From assembly GCF_900107685.1 (NCBI RefSeq), contig NZ_FNRQ01000002.1, forward strand, positions 372,001-436,000: a stretch of 64,000 nt of DNA. The letters are read 5' to 3'. Of this stretch, positions 9,151 to 17,932 are shown in pieces. The position numbers were made by a program, and so were the translations under genes. The number at the start of each line of letters is the position of its first letter. The stretch's first letter is position 1. Below the pieces are notes generated by a model. It was not told the origin of the DNA and did not search any database. It worked only from the letters and a program-made list of their open reading frames with translations. Source of the stretch: Paraburkholderia sartisoli. GTDB taxonomy: Bacteria; Pseudomonadota; Gammaproteobacteria; Burkholderiales; Burkholderiaceae.

Positions 9151-10182
9151 TCAGAACGCTTGACGCAGGCCGAGCGCGGTCGTGGTCGCCGAACCGAAGC
9201 CACTGGTCTTGTCGTACATGCAGACGACGTAGACACCCGTGCGTTTCGACAGCGAATAGTCGTAGGCGATCGAGCCGGTATTGCGCGTCGAGTACACGTT
9301 ATGTGGCGCATTGCGCGTCGTTCTTGCCCACTCGGCGAGCACCGTGCTGTACGTCGTCACCGGCACCGACAGGCCCAGCTCATAGGTATGCGCGCCTGAC
9401 GGCTTGCCATACGTCTGGCTCCCCTCGGCAAGTGCGTAGACCTTCGCGAAGTTGAAGTTGTAGGTGAAGCCGCCGAGCCACGTGTCCTGTTCCGTGACGG
9501 GCGCCGTGACTGGCGTGCGTACGCGCTGCAGCGACACGGCCGCGGCGAACGGGCCGTTCACGTACTTCGCGTGCAAGCCGATATTGGCGACGCCCGGCGC
9601 GCCGGCCACGCCGCCGGCACCGTAGATGCCCGTCGCCGTGAAACCGCCGAGCGAAGGCGTCTGATATTGCACCGCGTTATTCCACACGGTGTCGCCGATG
9701 ATCGTGTTGTTGAACGCCGGCACGAACGACTGCACGACGATCGGTGAAAACACCACCGACGACCCGAACGGATTCAGCAACTGCATGTTCAGATAGGTCG
9801 GGTTGGTCTGCCGGCCAAAACTGAGCCTGCCCACCGCGGTCGAAAAGCCGACGAACGCATTGCGCGAGAAGAACGGATCGGCTGCGGTACGCCCCTGCGC
9901 ACCGGTATTCGGCTGAAAGAAGCTCTCGAGGGTGAAGAACACCGAATTGCCGCCGCCCAGGTCTTCCTCGCCATGCATGCCGAAGTACGACGTGGTGAGA
10001 CCGCCGCCGCCCTCCTGAAACGTGGCCGCCGGGCCGCTGCTGTGCTTGACGCTCCCCACGTACGCGCCAACGAGGCCGTAGAGTTGCACCGACGACTGCG
10101 CGTGCGCTTCGGTTGCCGCGCCGCCTGCGGCAAGTGACGCAAATGCGGTTATGGCCGCCATCCGGCGGTTCATCTTTTTCAT
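9151..10182 (-). CDS. Gram-negative porin (Burkholderia OmpC-like)
   Basis: 343 residues with a signal peptide (MKKMNRRMAAITAFASL...EAHA, cleavage before QSSVQLYG), alternating beta-strand sequence, and a terminal aromatic (LGLRQAF) as needed for outer-membrane assembly. Trimeric porins of this family let small hydrophilic solutes, often organic acids, into the periplasm. It is the last gene of the unit beginning with ubiD at 14668, behind an MFS transporter. It is therefore likely to provide outer-membrane entry for the same substrate. Confidence 0.9.
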   Translation of the reverse strand: MKKMNRRMAAITAFASLAAGGAATEAHAQSSVQLYGLVGAYVGSVKHSSGPAATFQEGGGGLTTSYFGMHGEEDLGGGNSVFFTLESFFQPNTGAQGRTAADPFFSRNAFVGFSTAVGRLSFGRQTNPTYLNMQLLNPFGSSVVFSPIVVQSFVPAFNNTIIGDTVWNNAVQYQTPSLGGFTATGIYGAGGVAGAPGVANIGLHAKYVNGPFAAAVSLQRVRTPVTAPVTEQDTWLGGFTYNFNFAKVYALAEGSQTYGKPSGAHTYELGLSVPVTTYSTVLAEWARTTRNAPHNVYSTRNTGSIAYDYSLSKRTGVYVVCMYDKTSGFGSATTTALGLRQAF

Positions 10183-10272
10183 TGACAGATCTCCGTGACA
10201 ATATTTTTTATGTACGACGAGCGTCGATATGCGCTCGCCGCCTGTTTCCAGTTACTTCCTGACGAGGGAAAA

Positions 10273-11712
10273 CTAAGGCGCGATCTCCTCGAGGCTGCGT
10301 TCGCGGGTTTCGATCATCCGGGTGGCCGCGAGCGCGCCCACCACGCTCACGCCCGCGAACATCAGAAACACCGAGCCGGTGCCTTCCTTATGCACGAGCA
10401 GGCCGACGAGCGATGGACCGACCGCGGACGCAAGCCGCAGCCATGAGGTCGCGAGGCCGGTGCTGGTGGCGCGCATGCGGGTCGGGTAAACCTCGGGCGT
10501 GTAGAGATACAGCACGGCTGCGATCGAGCCGATCAGCCCGTAGCTCAGGGTCCCGACGATCAGCACGCCCCACACGCTGTGCGCGCCGAAGAAGCCGAGG
10601 CATGCGAGCAGAAAGCCGCCGACGCAGAATGCCGCGACCGTCCAGTTGCGGCGACCCACGCGGTCGATCGAATACGCGCAGATGAGCAGCAATACGACCT
10701 GTGCGACGTTGGTCAGCGACGCCGCTCTCAGCGCGCTTTGCAGCGGCAGGTGATAGACGGTGCGGTAGAGCGTCGGCAGCCAGTTGTTCAGGCTGTTCGC
10801 GACGAAAAACGCGGTGGCCCACAGCACCCACACGATCAGCGTGCGGCTGCGATAGAACGGCGACAGCAGTTCGCGCCAACCCGCGCGCCCCGGCGTGCCG
10901 GCCGTCGCCGCCGCGCCCACCTTGCGATCGCTCGCGCGCACGCTGGGCGGAATGCGTTTGTCCGTGCTGGCTTCCATCTCGCGCACCACGGCTTCCGCTT
11001 CGGCCAGACGGCCCTTGCCGATCAGCCAGCGCGGCGACTCCGGCAGACGCGACACCAGGACCGCGATCAGCAGCCCCGGCACCGCGCCGATCCAGAACAT
11101 GATTTTCCAGCCGACCATCGGCACGAGCCACGCACCGAGCTGCCCGGTCGCCATCAAACCGAGCGGGAAAATCAGCTCGTACAGCAGGAAGTATTTGCCG
11201 CGTCCATGCGCGTTCGACAGCTCGCTGATGTACGTGGCAGCGACAGGCATTTCACCGCCGACGCCGACGCCCTGCACGAAGCGGCACGCGAGCAGCATCG
11301 TAAAATTGCCGCTCAACGCGCAGCCGAAACTCATCACGGACATGATGCCGATTGAGATCGTCGCACTGCGGATACGTCCGGTGCGCTCCGCGAGCCAGCC
11401 GAAAAAGAGCGCGCCGATGAACTGGCCGATGTAACTCGCGCCGATCAGGAGACCGATCTGCACCGGTTCGACGTGCCAGAGGCCGATCAGCACCGGCAGC
11501 ACGAACGCGAGCGACAGTGCATCGAATGCGTCGAAGAATGTCGCGCTGCCGACGATGACGCGCGCCTTCGTATGCCACCGCGAAAACGGCACGCTTTCGA
11601 TGCGCCGGATCAGTGCCGCGGCCGCGGTGTCCGCGACATGCACGGCTGTCTGCTCAGGGGACGCCGCGGCCTTGTGGTCCGCGCGCGCCTTTAATGCATT
11701 GCTGTCCTGCAT
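10273..11712 (-). CDS. MFS transporter, sugar-porter/aromatic-acid type
   Basis: 479 residues with about 12 hydrophobic segments. The start at ATG 11710-11712 has an AAGGAG Shine-Dalgarno. The first helix carries FFDAFDALSLAF, with acidic residues like those of aromatic-acid:H+ symporters. The loop motif between helices 2 and 3 is GWLAERTGR; the centre has PESPRWLIGKGRLAEA; the second-half repeat is DRVGRRNW. It lies between ubiX and a porin in the decarboxylase operon. Uptake of the carboxylate that UbiD acts on is the natural reading, but the substrate is not determined. Confidence 0.88.
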   Translation of the reverse strand: MQDSNALKARADHKAAASPEQTAVHVADTAAAALIRRIESVPFSRWHTKARVIVGSATFFDAFDALSLAFVLPVLIGLWHVEPVQIGLLIGASYIGQFIGALFFGWLAERTGRIRSATISIGIMSVMSFGCALSGNFTMLLACRFVQGVGVGGEMPVAATYISELSNAHGRGKYFLLYELIFPLGLMATGQLGAWLVPMVGWKIMFWIGAVPGLLIAVLVSRLPESPRWLIGKGRLAEAEAVVREMEASTDKRIPPSVRASDRKVGAAATAGTPGRAGWRELLSPFYRSRTLIVWVLWATAFFVANSLNNWLPTLYRTVYHLPLQSALRAASLTNVAQVVLLLICAYSIDRVGRRNWTVAAFCVGGFLLACLGFFGAHSVWGVLIVGTLSYGLIGSIAAVLYLYTPEVYPTRMRATSTGLATSWLRLASAVGPSLVGLLVHKEGTGSVFLMFAGVSVVGALAATRMIETRERSLEEIAP

Positions 11713-11836
11713 CTGGGTCTCCTTCGATACGTTTTGCGCACGCCGCGCCGCGCAGGAGCGGGCACGCGCGTGCGGCAGGCTGTTATTGTTGTGTCGCCCG
11801 GTGGGCCGCCGCGCGGTGGCACGGACGGAGTGCCGC

Positions 11837-12460
11837 TCAGTCGGGAATGGCCGTCGCCGCTGCCGTCCCGCTCCAGCGGCGCACCGTATCCGTCTCGATG
11901 TCGAACAGGTCGAGCACGCGGCCGAGCGTGTGATCGACCATCTCCTCGATACTCGCCGGCTGGCTGTAGAACGCCGGCACCGGTGGATACACGATCGCGC
12001 CCGCGTCGGTGACCGCGCCCATGCTGCGGATATGTCCCGCATGCAGCGGCGTTTCACGCACCATCAGCACGAGCCGGCGCCGCTCTTTCAGCATCACGTC
12101 CGCGGCGCGGGACAGCAGCGATCCGGTGCAGCCCGTCGCCACCTCGGACAGCGTCTTGATCGAGCACGGCGCGATCACCATGCCGTCCACGCGAAACGAG
12201 CCGCTCGAAATCGCCGCGCCGATATCGGTGTTCGGGTAGAACACGTCGGCGAGCGCCTGAACATCCGCGATCCGCAGGCCGGTTTCCTGCGCGAGCGTGA
12301 CCTGCGCCGAGCGGCTCATCACGAGATGCGATTCGACTTCGGCCTGCCGCAGCAGCTTCAGCAGACGCACCCCGTAGATCGCGCCCGACGCGCCGCTGAT
12401 GCCGACGACGATGCGTCTTTGCGCCAACTGCATGCGCCGTGACAAACTGGAAGACTGCAT
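11837..12460 (-). CDS. ubiX: UbiX-type flavin prenyltransferase
   Basis: 207 residues. It contains the FMN-binding GISGASGAIYG motif, the DGMVIAPCSIKTLSEVATG segment, and the phosphate-binding RRRLVLMVRETPLH segment of the UbiX/Pad1 family. UbiX joins dimethylallyl phosphate to FMN to make prenylated FMN, the cofactor of UbiD enzymes, and a ubiD gene lies two genes upstream. The ATG at 12458-12460 has GGAG 7 nt upstream and follows the coxG-like stop by 16 bp. A second ATG at 12431-12433 (MQLAQRRIVV) is a weaker option. Because it sits in a catabolic operon it is probably dedicated to the local UbiD rather than to ubiquinone synthesis. Confidence 0.93.
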   Translation of the reverse strand: MQSSSLSRRMQLAQRRIVVGISGASGAIYGVRLLKLLRQAEVESHLVMSRSAQVTLAQETGLRIADVQALADVFYPNTDIGAAISSGSFRVDGMVIAPCSIKTLSEVATGCTGSLLSRAADVMLKERRRLVLMVRETPLHAGHIRSMGAVTDAGAIVYPPVPAFYSQPASIEEMVDHTLGRVLDLFDIETDTVRRWSGTAAATAIPD

Positions 12461-12476
12461 ACGTGCGCTCCGTGTC

Positions 12477-13088
12477 TCAATGCATCTGATAGACAGCGAA
12501 GACCACCACCACGACCACGAGGCCCGCGAACCAGAGCCACGTGCGATTGCCGCCCTGCGCGCGCGGCCGTGCCGGTGCTTGTGGCGCTGCGGTGCGCTGC
12601 ATGTCGTCCGTTTGCGTTGCGCCCCCGGCCTGACTGGCCGCGGTTTCCGGCCCCGTGACCGCCGCGGTGAAGTGCCCAAAAAAATCCTGGGCCATCTTGC
12701 GCGCGACGCCGTCGATCAGACGCGCACCGACCTGCGCGAGCCGGCCGCCGACCTGCGCATGCGCGCGGTAGACGAGACGCGTGCCCGCCCCCTCGGCCTG
12801 CAGGCCGACCTGCGCACCGCCCTTTCCAAAGCCCGCCGCGCCGCCCGAGCCCTCGAACGTCAGCGAGTACGATTCGGGCGCATGCAGATCGGTCAGCATC
12901 AGCTTGCCGTTGAAGCGCGCCTTGATCGGGCCGACCGCCGCCGCCATGACGACCTTGTAGTGGTTGTCCTCGATTCGTTCGAGCGATTCGCAGCCGGGCA
13001 CCGACACCCGCAGGATCTCGGGGTCGTTCAACGCGGCCCATACGCGTTCACGTGAAAGCGGCAAGAATTGTTCGCCGGTCAGTTCCAT
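12477..13088 (-). CDS. CoxG-like SRPBCC protein with C-terminal membrane anchor
   Basis: 203 residues. The N-terminal part (about 1-145) begins MELTGEQFLPLSRERVWAAL and contains SVPGCESLERI, the CoxG family pattern. The C-terminus has a linker rich in Ala, Pro and Gln and then a hydrophobic helix (WLWFAGLVVVVVVFAVYQ). CoxG proteins help recruit or mature molybdenum hydroxylases at the membrane. Here the gene sits in the ubiD operon, while the hydroxylase genes are 11 kb away in another unit. This is one reason to link the two units. ATG 13086-13088 has a CGGAG Shine-Dalgarno. Confidence 0.85.
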   Translation of the reverse strand: MELTGEQFLPLSRERVWAALNDPEILRVSVPGCESLERIEDNHYKVVMAAAVGPIKARFNGKLMLTDLHAPESYSLTFEGSGGAAGFGKGGAQVGLQAEGAGTRLVYRAHAQVGGRLAQVGARLIDGVARKMAQDFFGHFTAAVTGPETAASQAGGATQTDDMQRTAAPQAPARPRAQGGNRTWLWFAGLVVVVVVFAVYQMH

Positions 13089-13210
13089 GGCAATCTCCGT
13101 TTGATGCGGACAACAGGGGTCCCTCGCGTGCACGCGGCAGCGATCTGTCTGGTTAAAAATGGAAGACGCGGCGCGCCTGACGCCGATGCGCGCCTTACGT
13201 CATATGCGGG

Positions 13211-14668
13211 TCAGTCGAGAATGTGCTGCCACTTCGCGCGCACCTTGTCCTGCAGTTCCTTGCTGGCCTCCGCTACCTCGGGGAACTCACTGAGGAAGTC
13301 GTATGGCCGGCAGGCGTCGATGATCGCCTTCGAATTGAACGGCGCCTTGTACGGATACGCGATCGACATCGGATCGTTCTTCGAACCCATGCCGCGCTTG
13401 ATGATGTCGATATCCAGATCCGGATCGGAGCGCGTCGCGACGGCCCACATCACTTCCTGCATGTTCGACGGATCGATGTCTTCGTCGACGACGATCGTGT
13501 AGCGCGACATATACGCGCCCACGCCGCACTGGCTGAGAATATGGCCTGCCTGACGCGCGTGCCCCGCGTAGCGCTGCCGGATCGACACCACGTTGAACAT
13601 CCGCGCGCCGCCGATCTCGTGCGCCCACACGCCTTCGACATCCGGCACGCCGGCCGCCTGCAGCGCGTCGACGAGCAGCGCCGAGCGCATCACGGCCTTC
13701 GAATACGAGTAGTCGTTAGGCGGTTTCGCCGGCGGGCTGCCCATGATGATCGGGTTGTCGCGGTAGTAGATACGCTCGATCGTGACGACCGGCGCCGTTT
13801 CTGCCTTGCCTGGGTAATAGCCGTGAAATTCGCCGAACGGGCCTTCGATCCGCTCGTCGCCAGGATGCGCCCAGCCTTCGATCACGATCTCCGACGCGCT
13901 CGGGAACGGCAGGCCGGACAACTGCCCGCTCACCACCGAAACCGGCTGCTTGAGGATCGCGCCGATGTAGTTCAGCTCGCACATGCCGAACGGCACTTCG
14001 ATGCCTGAAATCAGATAGCCAAGCGGATCGCAGCCGATCACGATCGCCACCGGAAACGGCTTGCCCGCCTTCATGTGCTTGTCGTACTGGATCGCGCCGT
14101 GCTTGCCGGGAATCATGTCGAGGCCGACGTGATTGCGGTCGTGAATCATCACGCGGTAGGTGCCGACGTTGACCCAACCGGAGTCCAGATCCTTCGTGAC
14201 CACCATGCAGCCGGTACCGATATAGCGGCCGCCGTCTTTCTCGTGCCACAGCGGCGATGGAAACGAAAACAGGTCCACGTCGTCGCCCGACTGGATGTTC
14301 TCGAAGACCGGGCCACTCTCGACCTTGACCGGTTCGAACTCGACTGCCTGCGCCTGCCATTGCTTCGGCCTGCCGCGCAGCGTCTTCACCAGTTCGCGAT
14401 GGCTCGCCTGATGACCGACGCGAAGAATCGACGACAGACGCGCCGGGCTGCTCGTGCTGCATGTCGCGACACGGAAGCCCTTCGGGTACCCGGGAATGTC
14501 GTCGAACAGCAGCGCGTCTGGCCTTTCCTTCTTCACGTTGAGTTCGCTGATCGCGCCGAGCTCAAGATTCCAGTCGGCGCCTGACACCTCGGTCAACTCG
14601 CCGAGCGCGCGCACTTCATCCAGCCATGCACGCAGATCCAGCGAATGGGCCGTCGACGTTTTCGTCAC
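13211..14668 (-). CDS. UbiD-family prenyl-FMN-dependent (de)carboxylase
   Basis: 485 residues, normal for the family. Recognisable elements are the middle segment IGTGCMVVTKDLDSGWVNVG followed by TYR, which supplies a prFMN-contacting Arg, and the acidic motif RIEGPFGEFHGYY. UbiD enzymes decarboxylate aromatic, heteroaromatic or alpha,beta-unsaturated acids using prenylated FMN and Mn/K, and some run as carboxylases. It is first in the operon UbiD, CoxG-like, UbiX, MFS and porin, with a 122-bp gap before the CoxG-like gene. The promoter region carries the shared 27-bp element. Hydroxybenzoates, furan dicarboxylate and pyrrole or pyridine carboxylates are all known UbiD substrates; I cannot choose among them. 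Confidence 0.92.
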   Translation of the reverse strand: MTKTSTAHSLDLRAWLDEVRALGELTEVSGADWNLELGAISELNVKKERPDALLFDDIPGYPKGFRVATCSTSSPARLSSILRVGHQASHRELVKTLRGRPKQWQAQAVEFEPVKVESGPVFENIQSGDDVDLFSFPSPLWHEKDGGRYIGTGCMVVTKDLDSGWVNVGTYRVMIHDRNHVGLDMIPGKHGAIQYDKHMKAGKPFPVAIVIGCDPLGYLISGIEVPFGMCELNYIGAILKQPVSVVSGQLSGLPFPSASEIVIEGWAHPGDERIEGPFGEFHGYYPGKAETAPVVTIERIYYRDNPIIMGSPPAKPPNDYSYSKAVMRSALLVDALQAAGVPDVEGVWAHEIGGARMFNVVSIRQRYAGHARQAGHILSQCGVGAYMSRYTIVVDEDIDPSNMQEVMWAVATRSDPDLDIDIIKRGMGSKNDPMSIAYPYKAPFNSKAIIDACRPYDFLSEFPEVAEASKELQDKVRAKWQHILD

Positions 14669-14780
14669 GTTACAGTCTCCTTTTTTACACGCTTCGTCGT
14701 TTCACGAACTGCCGAACCCAGGCAGTCCGCTTCGAGGATGAACATTGAAGCACTCATGCATCCTTCGCAAACGATGCTCT

Positions 14781-14807
14781 TTCATGCGTGAGATGAGTTT
14801 CTTTCAT
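14781..14807. promoter_or_regulatory. regulon element copy C, upstream of ubiD
   Basis: A 27-bp element: TTCATG, 2 nt, TGAGATGA, 5 nt, TTTCAT. It matches copies at 17750-17776 and 28362-28388 in the fixed positions and spacing. Its left edge is 113 bp from the ubiD start codon. It is probably a LysR-type operator. Confidence 0.6.
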
Positions 14808-14867
14808 GCCTGTGATCGCACGCGCCACCGCAACAGCGGCAACGCAGGACCGTGGAACCGGTTCGCG

Positions 14868-15257
14868 CTAACGCGCGTACTTGAAGGTCCCCTGGGCGGT
14901 CGCGATCAGAATGCCGGAGTCGACCCATGCCTCGCCGCGGGCGAAGTAGATCGACTTGCCCCTGCGTTCGAGAAAGCCCTTCGCGATGACCGCATCGCCC
15001 AGGCCCTTGTCGAGAAAGTTGAGCGTAAGCGAGAGCGTCACGCCGTGAATGACGCGTTCCGGATCGGCGCTGAAAAGGCCCGAGTAGCCGCACGCGGCGT
15101 CGAGCAGCGTGGCGATCACGCCGCCCTGCAGCACGCGCCGCCGGTTCAGCAGCGCCGGCTGCACACGCACCTGGAACTCCGCGTAGCCTTCGCGCCACGC
15201 GGTACGCGACACGCCGAGCGTGTCGAGAAAGGGGTTGTCCAACAGGTCGCTTTCCAA
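14868..15257 (-). CDS. PaaI-type hotdog acyl-CoA thioesterase
   Basis: 129 residues from a TTG at 15255-15257 that has GGAG 7 nt upstream. A longer TTG start at 15311 would overlap the isocitrate dehydrogenase gene by 8 bp but lacks a ribosome site. The core LQGGVIATLLDAACGYSG is the hotdog-fold active-site helix with catalytic Asp. Such enzymes hydrolyse aryl- or acyl-CoA esters, often rescuing CoA in aromatic catabolism. It is last in porin, isocitrate dehydrogenase, thioesterase. An acyl-CoA ligase at 18904 could make its substrate. Confidence 0.82.
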   Translation of the reverse strand: MESDLLDNPFLDTLGVSRTAWREGYAEFQVRVQPALLNRRRVLQGGVIATLLDAACGYSGLFSADPERVIHGVTLSLTLNFLDKGLGDAVIAKGFLERRGKSIYFARGEAWVDSGILIATAQGTFKYAR

Positions 15258-15303
15258 GATCGTTCTCCACGCGGTCCGGCTTCGTATCGTGGCCGCTGGC
15301 TCG

Positions 15304-16515
15304 TCACCCAAGCCGGGACTTCAGTTCCGCCGCCGCCCGCTGCACGAATACCTGGGCGCTGACAAAGGGATGCCGTGCGCCCATCAGCGACGCCAGATCG
15401 CGGGTCATCGTCCCCGCCTCGACAAGGTCGATGCAGGTCCGCTCCAGTGTCTCCGCAAACGCCATGCCGTCCGGCGTGCCGTCCAGACGCGCGCGATGCC
15501 ACAGCGCGCGGCTCCATGCGTAGATCGTCGCCAGCGGATTGCTGGAGGTCGCCTCGCCGCGCTGATACTGCCGGTAGTGACGTACCGCCGTGCCGTGCGC
15601 GGTTTCCGTTTCGATGCACCGGCCGTCGGGCGACATCAGCAACGACGTCATCAGGCCGGCCGAGCCGTAGCCCTGCGCCATGTAGTCGGATTGCACGTCG
15701 CCGTCGTAATTCTTGCAGGCCCACAGATAGCCGCCCGACGACTTGAGGCTGAACGCGACCATGTCGTCGATCAGACGCGGCTCGTAGACGAGGCCGGCCT
15801 CCCGGTACGCGTCGGCGAATTCGCCGAACACCTCGCTGAAAATATCCTTGAAGCGTCCGTCGTATTGCTTCAGCACCGTGCCCTTGTGCGAGAAATACAC
15901 CGGATAGCCGCGCTGCAGGCCGAAGTTCAGGCACGCGCGCGCAAAGCCGCGAATCGACTCGTCGGTGTTGAACAGGCCCAGCGCCACACCGCCCCCGTTG
16001 AATTCATGCACCGTCTGCGTGACCGCCTCGCCGCCGTCCGTCGGTTCGAACACGAGCTTCACCGTGCCCCGCCCCTCGACGACGATCTCCTTCGCACGGT
16101 ATTGCTCGCCGAACGCATGCCGCGCGATCACCACCGGTTTCGACCAGTGCGGCACAAGCCGCGGCACGTTCGGGCAGATGACCGGCTCGCGGAAAATCGT
16201 GCCGTCCAGCACGTTGCGAACCGTACCGTTCGGCGACGGATACAGCCTCGACAAGCCGAACTCCTGCTGGCGCGCACGATCCGGCGTGATCGTCGAGCAC
16301 TTCAGCGACACGCCGTGCGCCCTGGCCGCCTGCGCGGCTTCCAGTGTCACCCGGTCGTCAGTGCGCTCGCGATTTTCGATCGACAGGTCGAAGCGCTTCA
16401 GCTCGACATCGACGAACGGCAGCACGAGCTGGTCGCGCACCCATTGCCACAACACACGCGCCATCTCGTCGCCTTCCATCTCGACGAGCGGACTGTTGAA
16501 CTTCACCTTGCCCAT
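15304..16515 (-). CDS. NADP-dependent isocitrate dehydrogenase, eukaryote-like type
   Basis: 403 residues. The protein starts MGKVKFNSPLVEMEGDEMAR and contains the metal/substrate segment NYDGDVQSDYMAQGYGS, both typical of the roughly 410-residue type II NADP enzymes. The common 417-residue bacterial Icd begins quite differently. The enzyme interconverts isocitrate with 2-oxoglutarate plus CO2. Its place between a porin and a thioesterase in a catabolic unit, not beside citric-acid-cycle genes, suggests a second copy tuned to a pathway that feeds or drains 2-oxoglutarate or needs NADPH. The role is inferred; the family is clear. Confidence 0.93.
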   Translation of the reverse strand: MGKVKFNSPLVEMEGDEMARVLWQWVRDQLVLPFVDVELKRFDLSIENRERTDDRVTLEAAQAARAHGVSLKCSTITPDRARQQEFGLSRLYPSPNGTVRNVLDGTIFREPVICPNVPRLVPHWSKPVVIARHAFGEQYRAKEIVVEGRGTVKLVFEPTDGGEAVTQTVHEFNGGGVALGLFNTDESIRGFARACLNFGLQRGYPVYFSHKGTVLKQYDGRFKDIFSEVFGEFADAYREAGLVYEPRLIDDMVAFSLKSSGGYLWACKNYDGDVQSDYMAQGYGSAGLMTSLLMSPDGRCIETETAHGTAVRHYRQYQRGEATSSNPLATIYAWSRALWHRARLDGTPDGMAFAETLERTCIDLVEAGTMTRDLASLMGARHPFVSAQVFVQRAAAELKSRLG

Positions 16516-16547
16516 GAATATCGTTCCGGGAAATCGGCTTCGGAGGA

Positions 16548-17663
16548 TCAGAAGCGCGTCGACATGCCAAGCGTCGCGAGAAACTGCGTGCTGCTGTCCG
16601 ACGCGCACGCCGGTCCGCACAGCCCGTTGATCGCCGCATGCGCGTTGTCGCCGCGCGCCTTCTGATACACGGTCTCGACGTACACCAGCGTGCGCTTCGA
16701 CAGTGAGTAGCGCAACGCGACGGCCAGCTGATGCGCGCTGTCGTCGCCCAGTTGCGCATTGCCCTTCATGTACTGGTAATCGCCGCCAAGCGACCAGGCG
16801 GGCGCGAGATGCCAGTCGGCGCCGACCTGGACTGCATTGATCGCCGCGCCCGTCAGCGTGTTGCGCGTGTTCGTGTACAACAGGTTCGTATAGACGCTGC
16901 CGAACAGATAGTGCGCCCCTGCCCCCCAGTTTCTCAGGCCGTCATGCCCATTGTTCATGGTCGGGTACTTCTGTTCGACGTAGGCGACGCCCGCGCCGAA
17001 TGCGCCGTTCACATAGTTCGCGCCGAGACTGACCGTGCTGCTGGCGGAGAAATCCCCGGCCTGGCCGCCGAATCCGTACAGCGCGCCGAAGCTGAAACCA
17101 CCGTACGTCGCACTCGTATACTTGACTGAGTTCGATACGCGCGACGTGCCGGCGACACGGTCGAAGTCGGCCGAACCCGTGAGATTGCCAGGAATGCCGA
17201 GCGCCGCGAACGGGCCCTGCCGGTAGTTGAAGAACCCGGTGTACAGCGAGCCGGTCTCCATGCCTTTCGCCGTCAGCGAGTCGTACATGAAATCGTATTG
17301 CTGGCCGGCCGTCAGCGAGCCCCAGCGATCGTTCGACAAGCCGACATACGCGTTGCGCGCGAACAGACCCGAGCTGTTGCCGATGATCGCGCCAGTGCCG
17401 AGGTTGTACTGATCCATCAGCAGGAAGACGGCCTTCGTGCCGCCCCCGAGGTCCTCACTGCCTTTCAGGCCCCAGAAATTCGGAATATTGTTGCCGTTGC
17501 TCAGGATCACCGCCGAATGGCCCTTTTCGTTGCTCACGTAGGTGACGCCTGCATCCATCGTGCCGAACAGCGTGATCGAACTCTGCGCACAGGCGGACCC
17601 TGCCGCCATGGCGAGCGCGACACCCGCGACCAGACTTCCTGTTACTGTCGTTGTTGTTTTCAT
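16548..17663 (-). CDS. Gram-negative porin (Burkholderia OmpC-like), second copy
   Basis: 371 residues. It has a signal peptide ending SACA before QSSITLFGTMDAG, the GLKGSEDLGGG segment typical of Burkholderia porins, and a C-terminal GMSTRF. First gene of porin, isocitrate dehydrogenase, thioesterase; the promoter faces the LysR gene and carries the 27-bp element 87 bp upstream of the ATG. Two different porins in the same regulon may mean two related substrates or growth conditions. Confidence 0.92.
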   Translation of the reverse strand: MKTTTTVTGSLVAGVALAMAAGSACAQSSITLFGTMDAGVTYVSNEKGHSAVILSNGNNIPNFWGLKGSEDLGGGTKAVFLLMDQYNLGTGAIIGNSSGLFARNAYVGLSNDRWGSLTAGQQYDFMYDSLTAKGMETGSLYTGFFNYRQGPFAALGIPGNLTGSADFDRVAGTSRVSNSVKYTSATYGGFSFGALYGFGGQAGDFSASSTVSLGANYVNGAFGAGVAYVEQKYPTMNNGHDGLRNWGAGAHYLFGSVYTNLLYTNTRNTLTGAAINAVQVGADWHLAPAWSLGGDYQYMKGNAQLGDDSAHQLAVALRYSLSKRTLVYVETVYQKARGDNAHAAINGLCGPACASDSSTQFLATLGMSTRF

Positions 17664-17749
17664 GAGCAGCCTGACGAAGGGATGACGGGACGGGAACCAG
17701 CAGGACTGAAGAGTGCATGACCCGTTTGCACGCGCGCAAACTAAGTTTT

Positions 17750-17776
17750 TTCATGTCCGACATGAGAAAGTTTCAT
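17750..17776. promoter_or_regulatory. regulon element copy A, between porin and LysR gene
   Basis: 27 bp: TTCATG, 2 nt, CGACATGA, 5 nt, TTTCAT. It contains TCATG-N5-CATGA, a symmetrical T-N11-A LysR-type box, and an overlapping ATGA-N7-TCAT. It lies 87 bp from the porin ATG and 157 bp from the LysR ATG, so it could serve both divergent promoters. Confidence 0.65.
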
Positions 17777-17932
17777 TTCCTCCCCGCGCGTGCAGGCCCG
17801 ATCATCCGGTCTGTGGCACTGTCCTGCCGCGCCGCTTTCGTATGAGGTTCGTGCGTGTTTTCACCGGGCGAACGTGCCCGGGAAAACGACTACAATCCAC
17901 TTCCTGACGACCCTGCCTCGCACAGACGCCGA

